Program-made: the position numbers and the translations under genes
Shown: in pieces, positions 17,325 to 24,988 of the stretch
How positions within the stretch are numbered: position 1 is the stretch's first letter
Layout: each line of letters begins with the position of its first letter
Notes under the pieces: generated by a model
Told to the model about the DNA's origin: nothing
Database searches by the model: none
The model's input: the letters and a program-made list of their open reading frames with translations, nothing else
Assembly (NCBI GenBank): GCA_038848185.1
Contig: JAWCNV010000002.1
Location: 62,001 to 126,000 of the forward strand
Source: JAAOZP01 sp038848185
GTDB lineage: Archaea; Thermoproteota; EX4484-205; JAAOZP01
Length of the DNA: 64,000 nt
Direction: 5' to 3'

Positions 17325-17960
17325 CTAGTCTATGAGATGCTCCACATCCTCAAGGTTATTCACAACATGCTTAGCCCCATGATCCTTTGGTGGCAACATA
17401 CCCGGCTTCACATATAGGATGGATATTTTCACGACTTTGAACATGCTTTTATCGTAGACAGTATCGCCTACTGCACCAGTCTCGCTCAGCGGAATCGAGT
17501 ACTTCCCACATATGTTTGTCAAAACCTTAGCTTTCCTCGAAGGATCAACATTAACCTTCACAACTCCTGTGAAGCAATCTTTAGTGTCGAAAATCATTTC
17601 GTTTGAAACGCATTCATCAACCTCAAGCTCCTCACATACTTTTTTCGCAAGCACATCAAGCCCGCTTGTAACTATCACCTTTAAAACCCCTTTATCCTTA
17701 AGCCGTTTAAACAGGCTCCTAGCATCATGCCTTATCCTAGCCTTGGAGAAAACCTGTTCGAAAAAGGTTTTAGGAAGACCTTTGGGCCATAGACCCACAT
17801 CATGCTTAACGAATTCCTCGTAGTTTATTTCCCCCCTAGAGAATTTTTCGAGAGCCCTTGCAGCTAAATCATCGGTGCCGAGGAACCTGTGTAGGAGCCT
17901 CCAACTACTATCTTCCTCCACAAGCGTCCCATCCAGATCGAAGAATAGCATTCTGATCAT
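17325..17960 (-). CDS. HAD-family phosphatase (SerB-like)
   Basis: A 211-aa haloacid-dehalogenase hydrolase. Motif I is FFDLDGTLVEED (residues about 6-17) with the two catalytic aspartates. Motif II is VTSGLD (about 97), motif III includes KAKV, and motif IV is GAVGDTVYD (about 163). The layout resembles phosphoserine phosphatase-type members, but the substrate cannot be assigned. It follows the SpoIIM-like gene by 2 bp on the same strand. Confidence 0.85.
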   Translation of the reverse strand: MIRMLFFDLDGTLVEEDSSWRLLHRFLGTDDLAARALEKFSRGEINYEEFVKHDVGLWPKGLPKTFFEQVFSKARIRHDARSLFKRLKDKGVLKVIVTSGLDVLAKKVCEELEVDECVSNEMIFDTKDCFTGVVKVNVDPSRKAKVLTNICGKYSIPLSETGAVGDTVYDKSMFKVVKISILYVKPGMLPPKDHGAKHVVNNLEDVEHLID

Positions 17961-17962
17961 GG

Positions 17963-18529
17963 TTAAGACTCTAACATTAAAGTCGTTTCAAGGAAGGCTG
18001 CGGCAAGAAGAAGAGCGGAGGTTATTAGAAGAGTCGTTAAATACCCTCTAAGCTCAGTCTTCATCCGTTTCTCAACCATTGCGAAGAGTCCTGCAAGGCT
18101 TTGTGCAGAAGCTAGGCCGTAAGCTAGGAACTCAAGTATTCCAGGGGGGCTTGAAATAAGCTCAACCGCAAGCGACAAAGGGTTTAGATTCGTTAAACTT
18201 GAAACAGCAGATACAATTACACCGGTGGTAGAAGACGAAACTATGCTGAAGAGGAAGCCTAGCACAGGCGTCATCATGATGATGCTAATGCTAATATTAT
18301 GCGTAAAAATGTCTAATGGACTTGAGAAACTCATGCTCTCTTTAACTGAATTATATAATTCCTCAGCGTGAGACCTTTCGATGGGGATTGTTGAGGATAA
18401 CAGGAAGACGAGCGAAAAAACTAGTACTGTAATAGGGAACAGACCCCATTTAGTGTGTAGAAGATGAGGCAACGTCCTTTGACCACTTGGATCCCCGTGT
18501 CCTACACCTAGTTTCTTAGCAAGCCTCAA
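17963..18529 (-). CDS. SpoIIM/DUF95-family membrane protein
   Basis: A 188-aa integral membrane protein with about five hydrophobic segments. It has the SpoIIM-type arrangement: a first helix at 28-48, an extracytoplasmic loop, then NISISIIMMTPVLGFLFS and a gly/ala-rich segment near EFLAYGLASAQSL. Archaeal members are abundant and uncharacterised. It forms a two-gene unit with the HAD phosphatase. Confidence 0.7.
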   Translation of the reverse strand: MRLAKKLGVGHGDPSGQRTLPHLLHTKWGLFPITVLVFSLVFLLSSTIPIERSHAEELYNSVKESMSFSSPLDIFTHNISISIIMMTPVLGFLFSIVSSSTTGVIVSAVSSLTNLNPLSLAVELISSPPGILEFLAYGLASAQSLAGLFAMVEKRMKTELRGYLTTLLITSALLLAAAFLETTLMLES

Positions 18530-18633
18530 GATTCAAAGGCCTTCCACAACTCATCTAAATAAAGGTTTGCTGAAGAAGGTTGACTTATGCCCCCAGCTCG
18601 CCTTAAATATTCTTGATTTTCCTTGGGAGAAGC

Positions 18634-19182
18634 ATGGCAAGGGAGGATGTTTTAGAGGTGGAGGAGGCATACAGGGGTAAACTAATATCGCTCTTAAAAT
18701 ACCATGTTTCAGTAAACGGTAGAAGGACTGTGAGAGAGGTTGTTGAACATCCTGGCGCGGTTGCAATAATTCCAGTTAAAGAGGATGGGAAGATAATTTT
18801 GATTAGGCAACACAGGCTTCCGGCTGGCAGAAGCTTAATAGAGATACCAGCGGGGACCAAGAGAAATAATGAGGAGGATGAGGAATGTGCTCGGAGGGAG
18901 CTTCTGGAAGAGACAGGGTATAGGGCAAGCATCCTCAGAAAGATTAGAAGCGTCTACCTAGCACCCGGATACTCTACCGAAAAAATAACCCTGTTCCTCG
19001 CAAGCGGGTTGGAGAAGGCGGAGCAGAGCCTTGACGAGGATGAGAACATAGATGTGTTGGAGGCGGTTCCTAGGGAGGTTTTTAAAATGCTACGTGAAGG
19101 CGCTATAGAAGACGCTAAAACGATAATCGGAATCTATGAATTGATGAGAAGACTAGGAGAAGAGGGTTTGTCAATCGACTAG
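18634..19182 (+). CDS. NUDIX hydrolase, ADP-ribose pyrophosphatase-like
   Basis: About 182 aa from the ATG at 18634, preceded by ggagaa; the frame is open to 18613. The Nudix box appears as GTKRNNEEDEECARRELLEE plus TG, with the REXXEE core intact. The segment LIRQHRLPAGRSLIEIPAG upstream of it is typical of ADP-ribose pyrophosphatases, which hydrolyse ADP-ribose to AMP and ribose 5-phosphate. nadE follows, so both may serve NAD metabolism. Confidence 0.9.
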   Translation: MAREDVLEVEEAYRGKLISLLKYHVSVNGRRTVREVVEHPGAVAIIPVKEDGKIILIRQHRLPAGRSLIEIPAGTKRNNEEDEECARRELLEETGYRASILRKIRSVYLAPGYSTEKITLFLASGLEKAEQSLDEDENIDVLEAVPREVFKMLREGAIEDAKTIIGIYELMRRLGEEGLSID

Positions 19183-19191
19183 AGGCCAATA

Positions 19192-19201
19192 TTCATATAT
19201 G
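19192..19201 (+). promoter_or_regulatory. TATA box of nadE
   Basis: The sequence ttcatatatg is centred 27 bp ahead of the ATG at 19224, indicating a leaderless nadE transcript separate from the NUDIX gene. Confidence 0.5.
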
Positions 19202-19223
19202 GGTCTTCTAAGACGCATACAGC

Positions 19224-20054
19224 ATGAGTACGGTTTCCGGGCTTATACCCAGGCTGGATTACGAAAGGGTTGCGGAGAACATAGTGATGAGGCTCAGACA
19301 ATACTTTTTGAACGCTAAAAGGGAGAATGGGATAATAGGCTTATCCGGAGGCCTAGATAGTGGTGTAGTAGCTTGTTTAACAGCGAGGGCGCTTGGAAGC
19401 GAGAAGACAAGGCTCTACCTAATGCCCTCCAGCATAACTCCAAAGCAGGATATGGAGGATGCGGCCAGCATTATTGAGGACCTTAAGATACCTAGAGAAA
19501 ACTGGAGGACAATAGAGATTGACGACATCGTTGATGCGTTTGAGAAGAAGCTTGGACCCATGGGAAAAGTTGAGAAAGGCAACGTAATGGCGAGAATCAG
19601 GATGCTGATACTCTACCATGAGGCTGCTGTTAACAAGGGTCTGGTCGTAGGGACAGGAGACAGAAGCGAGATCCTGATGGGGTACTTCACCAAGTATGGT
19701 GACGGAGGGGCGGATATACTGCCGATAGCAGGCCTCTACAAGACTCAGGTGAGGCAGTTAGCAGAATACTTGAAGATGCCTGAAAGAATACTCGTCAAGC
19801 CTCCTTCACCAGCCTTATGGCACGGTCAGACGGCGGAGGTAGAGCTAGGGGTAGACTATGCGACCCTAGACACTGTACTCTACTTAAGGTTTGATAGGAG
19901 GCTGAGCAGGAAGAGGATTCAAAGGGTTTCAAGAATACCTTTGGAAACAGTTGACGAGATTCTTAAAAGAGTTAGGTTGAACCGGCATAAAAGACAGCTG
20001 CCTAAGTCATTCTTCATCAACCAAGAGAAGATGAGGCTTAGAAAACATTCCTAA
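19224..20054 (+). CDS. nadE: NAD synthetase (ammonia-dependent)
   Basis: A 276-aa N-type ATP pyrophosphatase that amidates nicotinic acid adenine dinucleotide to NAD+. The PP-loop is SGGLDSG (residues about 41-47). GTGDRSEILMGYFTKYGDGG (about 145-164) is the deamido-NAD/ATP-binding segment. There is no N-terminal nitrilase domain, so it uses free ammonia. Length is typical of archaeal NadE. Confidence 0.96.
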   Translation: MSTVSGLIPRLDYERVAENIVMRLRQYFLNAKRENGIIGLSGGLDSGVVACLTARALGSEKTRLYLMPSSITPKQDMEDAASIIEDLKIPRENWRTIEIDDIVDAFEKKLGPMGKVEKGNVMARIRMLILYHEAAVNKGLVVGTGDRSEILMGYFTKYGDGGADILPIAGLYKTQVRQLAEYLKMPERILVKPPSPALWHGQTAEVELGVDYATLDTVLYLRFDRRLSRKRIQRVSRIPLETVDEILKRVRLNRHKRQLPKSFFINQEKMRLRKHS

Positions 20055-20124
20055 GCACCACCGGTTTTTGTTAGAGTATTCTTCGGCGATAGGAATATAT
20101 TGACTGACGCTGGACTGAACATGT

Positions 20125-20772
20125 TTGAACAGTCTGGCGGAGATCCCGGTAACCTCTTTCATGGTGGCCCTAACGGGGGCGCTGGCACCTGGCCCACTCA
20201 TGGTTACGACTGTGAGGGAATCCTCCTACGGCAGGAGTGTTAAACCTGGTTTACTGCTTTCACTTGGCCATGCTTTAGCTGAGGCGCCCGTTACAGTGCT
20301 CCTAGCATACGGCTTGCTGAACATTAACAAGGAGTTCTTCCCTGTTCTAAGCCTTGTAGGAGGGGTTATGCTTATTGCCACCGGTCTCATATCGGTTTTT
20401 AAACCAAGTAGCGTGAACAGGGAGGCTAACAGCCCTGTAGGGATACAGGGGCTTATGTCACTCATCATACTCGGTGCGACAATTTCCTTTTCAAACCCCT
20501 ACTGGATCACGTGGTGGCTTACTATAGGGGCAGCCTACGTTTCTAAAGCACTGGCATGGGGAGCCCTAGGAATCATCCTGTTCTACTTCAGCCATGAAAT
20601 GGGTGATCTGGTTGTTCTAGGCTTGATCTCCAAGGTTATGGCCAAGGGTGCGCGAAGCATAGGGGAGAAGAGGCTTAGAATACTGATAATACTGTGTAAC
20701 ATCGCGATCATAGTGATAGGGGTCTACTTCATGCTTGAGGGAACAGGCGCCCTAGTTTCAGCATACTTGTAA
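20125..20772 (+). CDS. LysE/RhtB-family exporter
   Basis: A 215-aa membrane protein with six hydrophobic segments. The first helix carries the LysE signature GxxxPGP, seen as TGALAPGPLMVTTVRES. Members export amino acids or small metabolites; the substrate here is unknown. A TATA-like atatattg at about 20092-20101 is about 27 bp ahead of the TTG at 20125, supporting that start. Confidence 0.85.
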   Translation: MNSLAEIPVTSFMVALTGALAPGPLMVTTVRESSYGRSVKPGLLLSLGHALAEAPVTVLLAYGLLNINKEFFPVLSLVGGVMLIATGLISVFKPSSVNREANSPVGIQGLMSLIILGATISFSNPYWITWWLTIGAAYVSKALAWGALGIILFYFSHEMGDLVVLGLISKVMAKGARSIGEKRLRILIILCNIAIIVIGVYFMLEGTGALVSAYL

Positions 20773-20834
20773 CCCTGAAACTGTTTTACTGTTGAAAGAG
20801 AATGTTTTTCAACCATCCCCTAGATTAACGCTTC

Positions 20835-23690
20835 GTGGAAGGCTTATCGAGTGAGGAAGTTGTTTCGATGCTAGCCGAGCCCGTTGCCAAGCTAGTGTTA
20901 GAGAGGGGTTTAATGCCCCTTACTGAGCCTCAGCTTATGGGCATACCTGAGATCCTCCAGGGAAACAATGTTTTGATAATCGCACCTACTGGAATAGGTA
21001 AGACTGAGGCAGCCATACTGCCTATTCTCAGCATGATGCTCAGGGAGAGTATTAACGTTAAGAACGGGGTTTTCTTCCTATATATTACTCCTCTCAGGGC
21101 TTTAAACAGGGATCTTGTTGAAAGAATCGCCTGGTGGGCAAGCAGGCTCGACTTCAAGCTGTCTGTGAGGCACGGCGACACCCCGTCTTCAGAGAGGAGA
21201 ACCCAGTCGTTAAGCCCTCCGCACATTCTCGTAACAACACCTGAAACATTCCAGATACTGCTGATAGGATCTAGGTTAAGAACACACTTGAAGAATGTCC
21301 GGTGGGTTGTGGTGGATGAACTTCATGAACTCGCCTCCGACAAGAGGGGCTGCCAGCTTTCACTCGGCTTGGAGAGGCTGAAAAAGATAGTTGAGGGGAA
21401 GCTTCAGGTCATAGGGCTTTCCGCAACAATAGGGGAGCCTGAGCTCCTAGCACGCTTCATGGTTGGTGTTAAAGATGGTTTCAAGGTTGTCACAACACCT
21501 GTGCCTAGGGGCATGGAGATAGGCCTAGTCCTACCAAAAGTTACTGAGGAGGATTACGTGGTTGCAGAGAAGCTTCTGACAACTCCCGAGGTCTCCTCAA
21601 GGCTTAGAGTAATAAGAGACGTGCTTAAGGATAACAAGGCGCTACTCCTCTTCACGAACACTAGGGCTACTGCTGAAGCATTGTCAAATAGGCTGCTGGT
21701 AATGAATCTTCCAACACCTGTCTCAATCCACCACGGATCTCTGGGAGTTCAGGCTAGGGTGAGGGCTGAGGAGGGTTTGAAGGAAGGCGAGTTCAGGGGA
21801 CTGGTGTGCACATCCAGCCTAGAACTGGGTATAGATGTCGGGCTGGTCGACTTCGTGGTGCAATACGGTTCCCCGAGGCAAGCGTCGAGGCTTGTCCAGA
21901 GAATCGGGAGAAGCGGTCACAGAATCGGTTTAACTCCTAGGGGACTCGTCATCTGCATGGATGAGGATGATGCTGTTGAAACCATGGTTATAAGGAGAAG
22001 GGCTTTAAACAGTATTTACGAGCCTGTTTCACCTCCGGAGGCACCCTACGATGTTCTAGCGCATCAAATCGTCGGAATGCTTCTGGAGAAGCCGAGGCGG
22101 AATATTGAGGAGCTTTTAGAATTAGCATCTGGAAGCACACCCTACTCAAGGCTTTCAAGAGAAATGCTGGAGAAGGTTTTAGAATTCCTCTCATCCCAGT
22201 ACCCGAGGCTACTGACTGTTGACGAGTATAGTGATACTGTCAGAGCAGGTAAGAAGAGCGGGCTTATAAAATTCTTCTTCGAACATATTTCAAGCATTCC
22301 TGAGATCAAGCAGTATCCAGTTGTGAACGAGGAGGACAACATGATTGTGGGGAACCTGGATGAGGAGTTCGTAGCGGAAAAAGGGCTTCCTGGAACAAAG
22401 TTCGTCATGGGAGGCCTAGTGTGGTCAGTAATCCAGGTTTTCAACGGTAAGGTTATCGTGAAGAGGGCCGAAGACCCGTTGGGAGCAGTACCCTTCTGGA
22501 CAGGTGAGGAAATCCCTGTTGTCTTTGAAACAGCCATGGAGGTCGGAGCCTTGAGAAGGATGGTCGAGGAGAAGTTTTCAAAAGGGTTTGGGCTAGAGGA
22601 GGTAGCTGAAGCCGTTTCCGAAGAATACGGGGTTGAGAAGAGTTTTGCACTTAAAGCTGTTAAACCAGTTGCAGAATGCCTTGAGAAGGGTATTCCTGTT
22701 GGGACAGATAGGAGGATAGTCTTCGAGAAATGGGGGGACTATACCGTTATACACGCTTGTCTGGGGGACCTTGGCAACAGGTCTCTCTCAAGGATTGTCG
22801 GCTACATAGTGCTCTCGGAAGTCGGCTTAACTGTTCCAGTGAGCAGAGACCCTTACCGGGTGATGGTTGAACGTGTAGTCTCACCCTCGATCCTACTTGA
22901 GAAGCTGAAGAAGCTTAACGAGGAGGATGTTAAGAGAATACTGCTTGAGAACATTGAGACAGTAGGTCTCTTCAGGAGAAGGTTCCTGCATGTTGCCAGG
23001 AGGATGGGGGTAGTGGAGAAGGATGCTGACCTAACCTCCATCAGGCTTGAAACACTCATCAGAAGCAGCAGGGGGACAGTGGTTTACGAGGAGGCTGTTA
23101 AGGAGCTTTTGTCAAAAGACTACGAGATAGAACCACTGGTGAGATTGATGAAGGGACTAGCATCCGGAGAGATTGAGGCAGTAATCTATGAGAACACTGG
23201 AGACCCCTCGCCCCTTGCACTGCCAATCCTAAGGCTGGCGGAGAGGCATCTGGACATATATCCTCCAGAGAACGTTGAGAAGATAGTTTTAATATATGCC
23301 TCTGCAAGACTCAGGAATACTCCCTTGGAGCTCGTGTGCAGCGAATGCGGTCTATCACATGGAAACATTAAGCCGGGGGAATACATGTCTGGGAGGAGGT
23401 GCAGCAGGTGTGGCGGCAGGCTTGGTGTGAACCCTACTCCAGGCGTCAGGATTAGGCGTGGAAAATCAAAAAGGATGAAAATACTCTTCAGGAAGATTGC
23501 TAAAACAGCTGAACTACTTGAGAAATATGGTGGTGACGCTGCCCTAGCCTTGGCGGGGAGAGGATTAAGCCTGAAGACTGTTGAGAAAATATTGGTGAGG
23601 AGAAGCGTTACTGGAGAGGAAATTGTGAAGCTGATCGTGGACGCAGAGAGGAGAAGGCTTCAAACAGACTCTAAAGAATCAAGCGCTTAG
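20835..23690 (+). CDS. lhr: Lhr-type superfamily 2 DNA helicase
   Basis: A 951-aa helicase with Walker A PTGIGKTEAAILP (about residue 51), a DELHE box (about 159), motif III SATIG (about 198), motif V SSLELGIDVG (about 329) and motif VI QRIGRSGHR (about 356). The Lhr-core winged helix and C-terminal domains follow. A four-Cys zinc ribbon near residues 835-860 (CSECG ... CSRCGG) is an addition. Lhr unwinds DNA:DNA and RNA:DNA hybrids in repair. GTG start. The 3' end overlaps the convergent kite-like gene by 12 bp. Length is slightly above common archaeal Lhr forms because of the zinc ribbon and tail. Confidence 0.93.
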   Translation: MEGLSSEEVVSMLAEPVAKLVLERGLMPLTEPQLMGIPEILQGNNVLIIAPTGIGKTEAAILPILSMMLRESINVKNGVFFLYITPLRALNRDLVERIAWWASRLDFKLSVRHGDTPSSERRTQSLSPPHILVTTPETFQILLIGSRLRTHLKNVRWVVVDELHELASDKRGCQLSLGLERLKKIVEGKLQVIGLSATIGEPELLARFMVGVKDGFKVVTTPVPRGMEIGLVLPKVTEEDYVVAEKLLTTPEVSSRLRVIRDVLKDNKALLLFTNTRATAEALSNRLLVMNLPTPVSIHHGSLGVQARVRAEEGLKEGEFRGLVCTSSLELGIDVGLVDFVVQYGSPRQASRLVQRIGRSGHRIGLTPRGLVICMDEDDAVETMVIRRRALNSIYEPVSPPEAPYDVLAHQIVGMLLEKPRRNIEELLELASGSTPYSRLSREMLEKVLEFLSSQYPRLLTVDEYSDTVRAGKKSGLIKFFFEHISSIPEIKQYPVVNEEDNMIVGNLDEEFVAEKGLPGTKFVMGGLVWSVIQVFNGKVIVKRAEDPLGAVPFWTGEEIPVVFETAMEVGALRRMVEEKFSKGFGLEEVAEAVSEEYGVEKSFALKAVKPVAECLEKGIPVGTDRRIVFEKWGDYTVIHACLGDLGNRSLSRIVGYIVLSEVGLTVPVSRDPYRVMVERVVSPSILLEKLKKLNEEDVKRILLENIETVGLFRRRFLHVARRMGVVEKDADLTSIRLETLIRSSRGTVVYEEAVKELLSKDYEIEPLVRLMKGLASGEIEAVIYENTGDPSPLALPILRLAERHLDIYPPENVEKIVLIYASARLRNTPLELVCSECGLSHGNIKPGEYMSGRRCSRCGGRLGVNPTPGVRIRRGKSKRMKILFRKIAKTAELLEKYGGDAALALAGRGLSLKTVEKILVRRSVTGEEIVKLIVDAERRRLQTDSKESSA

Positions 23691-24239
23691 AATATAATGG
23701 ACGAATTTCTCCACATCCAGCTCAGCATAAGTCCGCCAGCCCAACACAAGGTTGCTCCCATCCTCAGCAACATAGCCTCTCTTAATGTATCTGGAGAGGT
23801 TCAGCCGGACTCTCCACCCTGGGAACTTCTTCTTCAAAACCTCCTCAACCTCCTTAGCAGGGGCTGAACCCTTATGCGAGATTATTGTAGATATCACCAC
23901 AGCCAGACCAGCGATCTCGTCTATGGACCAGCCCATGGTTTTAGCAGCGGTTAGGCTCAGCTCATCCCTCAGCGTGACGTAGAACCTTGCCGTAGAGAGC
24001 TTGCTCTCATCTTCGCTCATGCTGAGCTCCTTACCGTCGTCTGAAACAATCTTTATAGTTAAGCCGAGTTCTTGGAGACGGGTGTTTAGAAACTTGATTA
24101 TTGAAATATAGGCTGGCCCAAGATTCTTCTTGAGCTCCCAGCCCTTGACCCCAGGGACCCTGTGGCTTTTGAAGAACAGTAGTTGGACAGCCCGCGCCAC
24201 CCTGCTCCTAAGCTTCTCCTCCTGCTCCAATTCCTCCAC
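23679..24239 (-). CDS. Kite-like tandem winged-helix protein (Nse1/Nse3-like), third gene of the Smc5/6-like operon
   Basis: A 186-aa protein. Residues about 8-60 look like a first winged helix, ending with FLNTRLQELGLTIKIV. A charged loop and a strand (RFYVTLRDEL) follow. A second helix bundle and wing occupy 95-180 (IDEIAGLAVVISTIISHKG ... RYIKRGYVAEDGSNL). The motif of a helix, then 'N-x-x-L-x-x-L-G-L-x-I', then a strand, is how Nse1/Nse3 (kite) subunits of eukaryotic Smc5/6 begin. There is no RING or MAGE extension. Gene order (ATPase, helical wHTH protein, tandem wHTH protein, spacing -44 and +5 bp) is that of SMC-kleisin-kite operons. The fold assignment is by eye. Confidence 0.55.
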   Translation of the reverse strand: MEELEQEEKLRSRVARAVQLLFFKSHRVPGVKGWELKKNLGPAYISIIKFLNTRLQELGLTIKIVSDDGKELSMSEDESKLSTARFYVTLRDELSLTAAKTMGWSIDEIAGLAVVISTIISHKGSAPAKEVEEVLKKKFPGWRVRLNLSRYIKRGYVAEDGSNLVLGWRTYAELDVEKFVHYILSA

Positions 24240-24244
24240 TACTC

Positions 24245-24988
24245 CTATATTGAGAGTGCCACAGAGTGTTTCCCAATGTCTTTCGGGCTTGTCCTATAGA
24301 TCCAGACCCTGTTCTTCAAAGGATCCTGAACAACACTTGCGAAACCCCTCGCCATCAGGAAGCTTAACACGAGTGCTCTAAATACCTTCCTGTCCTCACC
24401 ATCCCTGCCTATGAAATCATAGTAGTCAACCATACCTGAACCCATCTCGCCTAAAAGCTTCTCCATCTCCGCCTCCAAGTCAGCCTCCTCCAAAGGAAGA
24501 ATTTCAGCAAGCATGTTCAGCGTCCCTGCTTCAGGGGCTTCTCCTCCGCCCGGTAGGCGATACTCCCTAAGATTAACCCAGTAGCCGTAGGCTATCCGCA
24601 TAAAACCCATGGTGGCCTGCTCGTTTTCAGCAACAGGCCTGAAAGCCTTTAGAAAAGCCTCTGCAAGCCCCTCCCTGCTTAACCCCATAAGCCTAACCTC
24701 CATCAGGAAGGGATCTAGGTAAAGCCTGCTCGCCCTCTTCTTAACATCCTCCTGTTGAAGAGCTATAACGTAGATTATTTTAAGCAGTGCCGCCATGTTC
24801 ATCACCAGGGTTCTCTCATCCATTTCAGACAAGCCTGCTCTAAGCCTCTTAAGATTCTCCCTGATGTCAACGATGAAAGGATCAACATTCTTCTCAATAA
24901 CATCGTCACATAATTGAATAACCCTCTCAATTATCTCAACATACTTACTGTTCAACGCTAGGCTCAACCTCCAGTATCCTTGACTCAT
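24245..24988 (-). CDS. Probable kleisin (Nse4-like), second gene of the Smc5/6-like operon
   Basis: A 247-aa mostly helical protein. The N-terminal 120 residues are amphipathic helices, compatible with a kleisin helical domain contacting an SMC neck. A flexible Gly/Pro/Glu-rich linker sits at about 145-155. The C-terminal 60 residues form a winged helix with the segment LVLSFLMARGFASVV. That segment resembles the C-terminal Nse4 signature, in which aromatic residues precede SFL followed by a short gap and G. It overlaps the ATPase gene by 44 bp from the ATG, or 11 bp if the TTG at 24955 is used. Kleisins are very divergent, so the identification leans on operon position. Confidence 0.55.
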   Translation of the reverse strand: MSQGYWRLSLALNSKYVEIIERVIQLCDDVIEKNVDPFIVDIRENLKRLRAGLSEMDERTLVMNMAALLKIIYVIALQQEDVKKRASRLYLDPFLMEVRLMGLSREGLAEAFLKAFRPVAENEQATMGFMRIAYGYWVNLREYRLPGGGEAPEAGTLNMLAEILPLEEADLEAEMEKLLGEMGSGMVDYYDFIGRDGEDRKVFRALVLSFLMARGFASVVQDPLKNRVWIYRTSPKDIGKHSVALSI

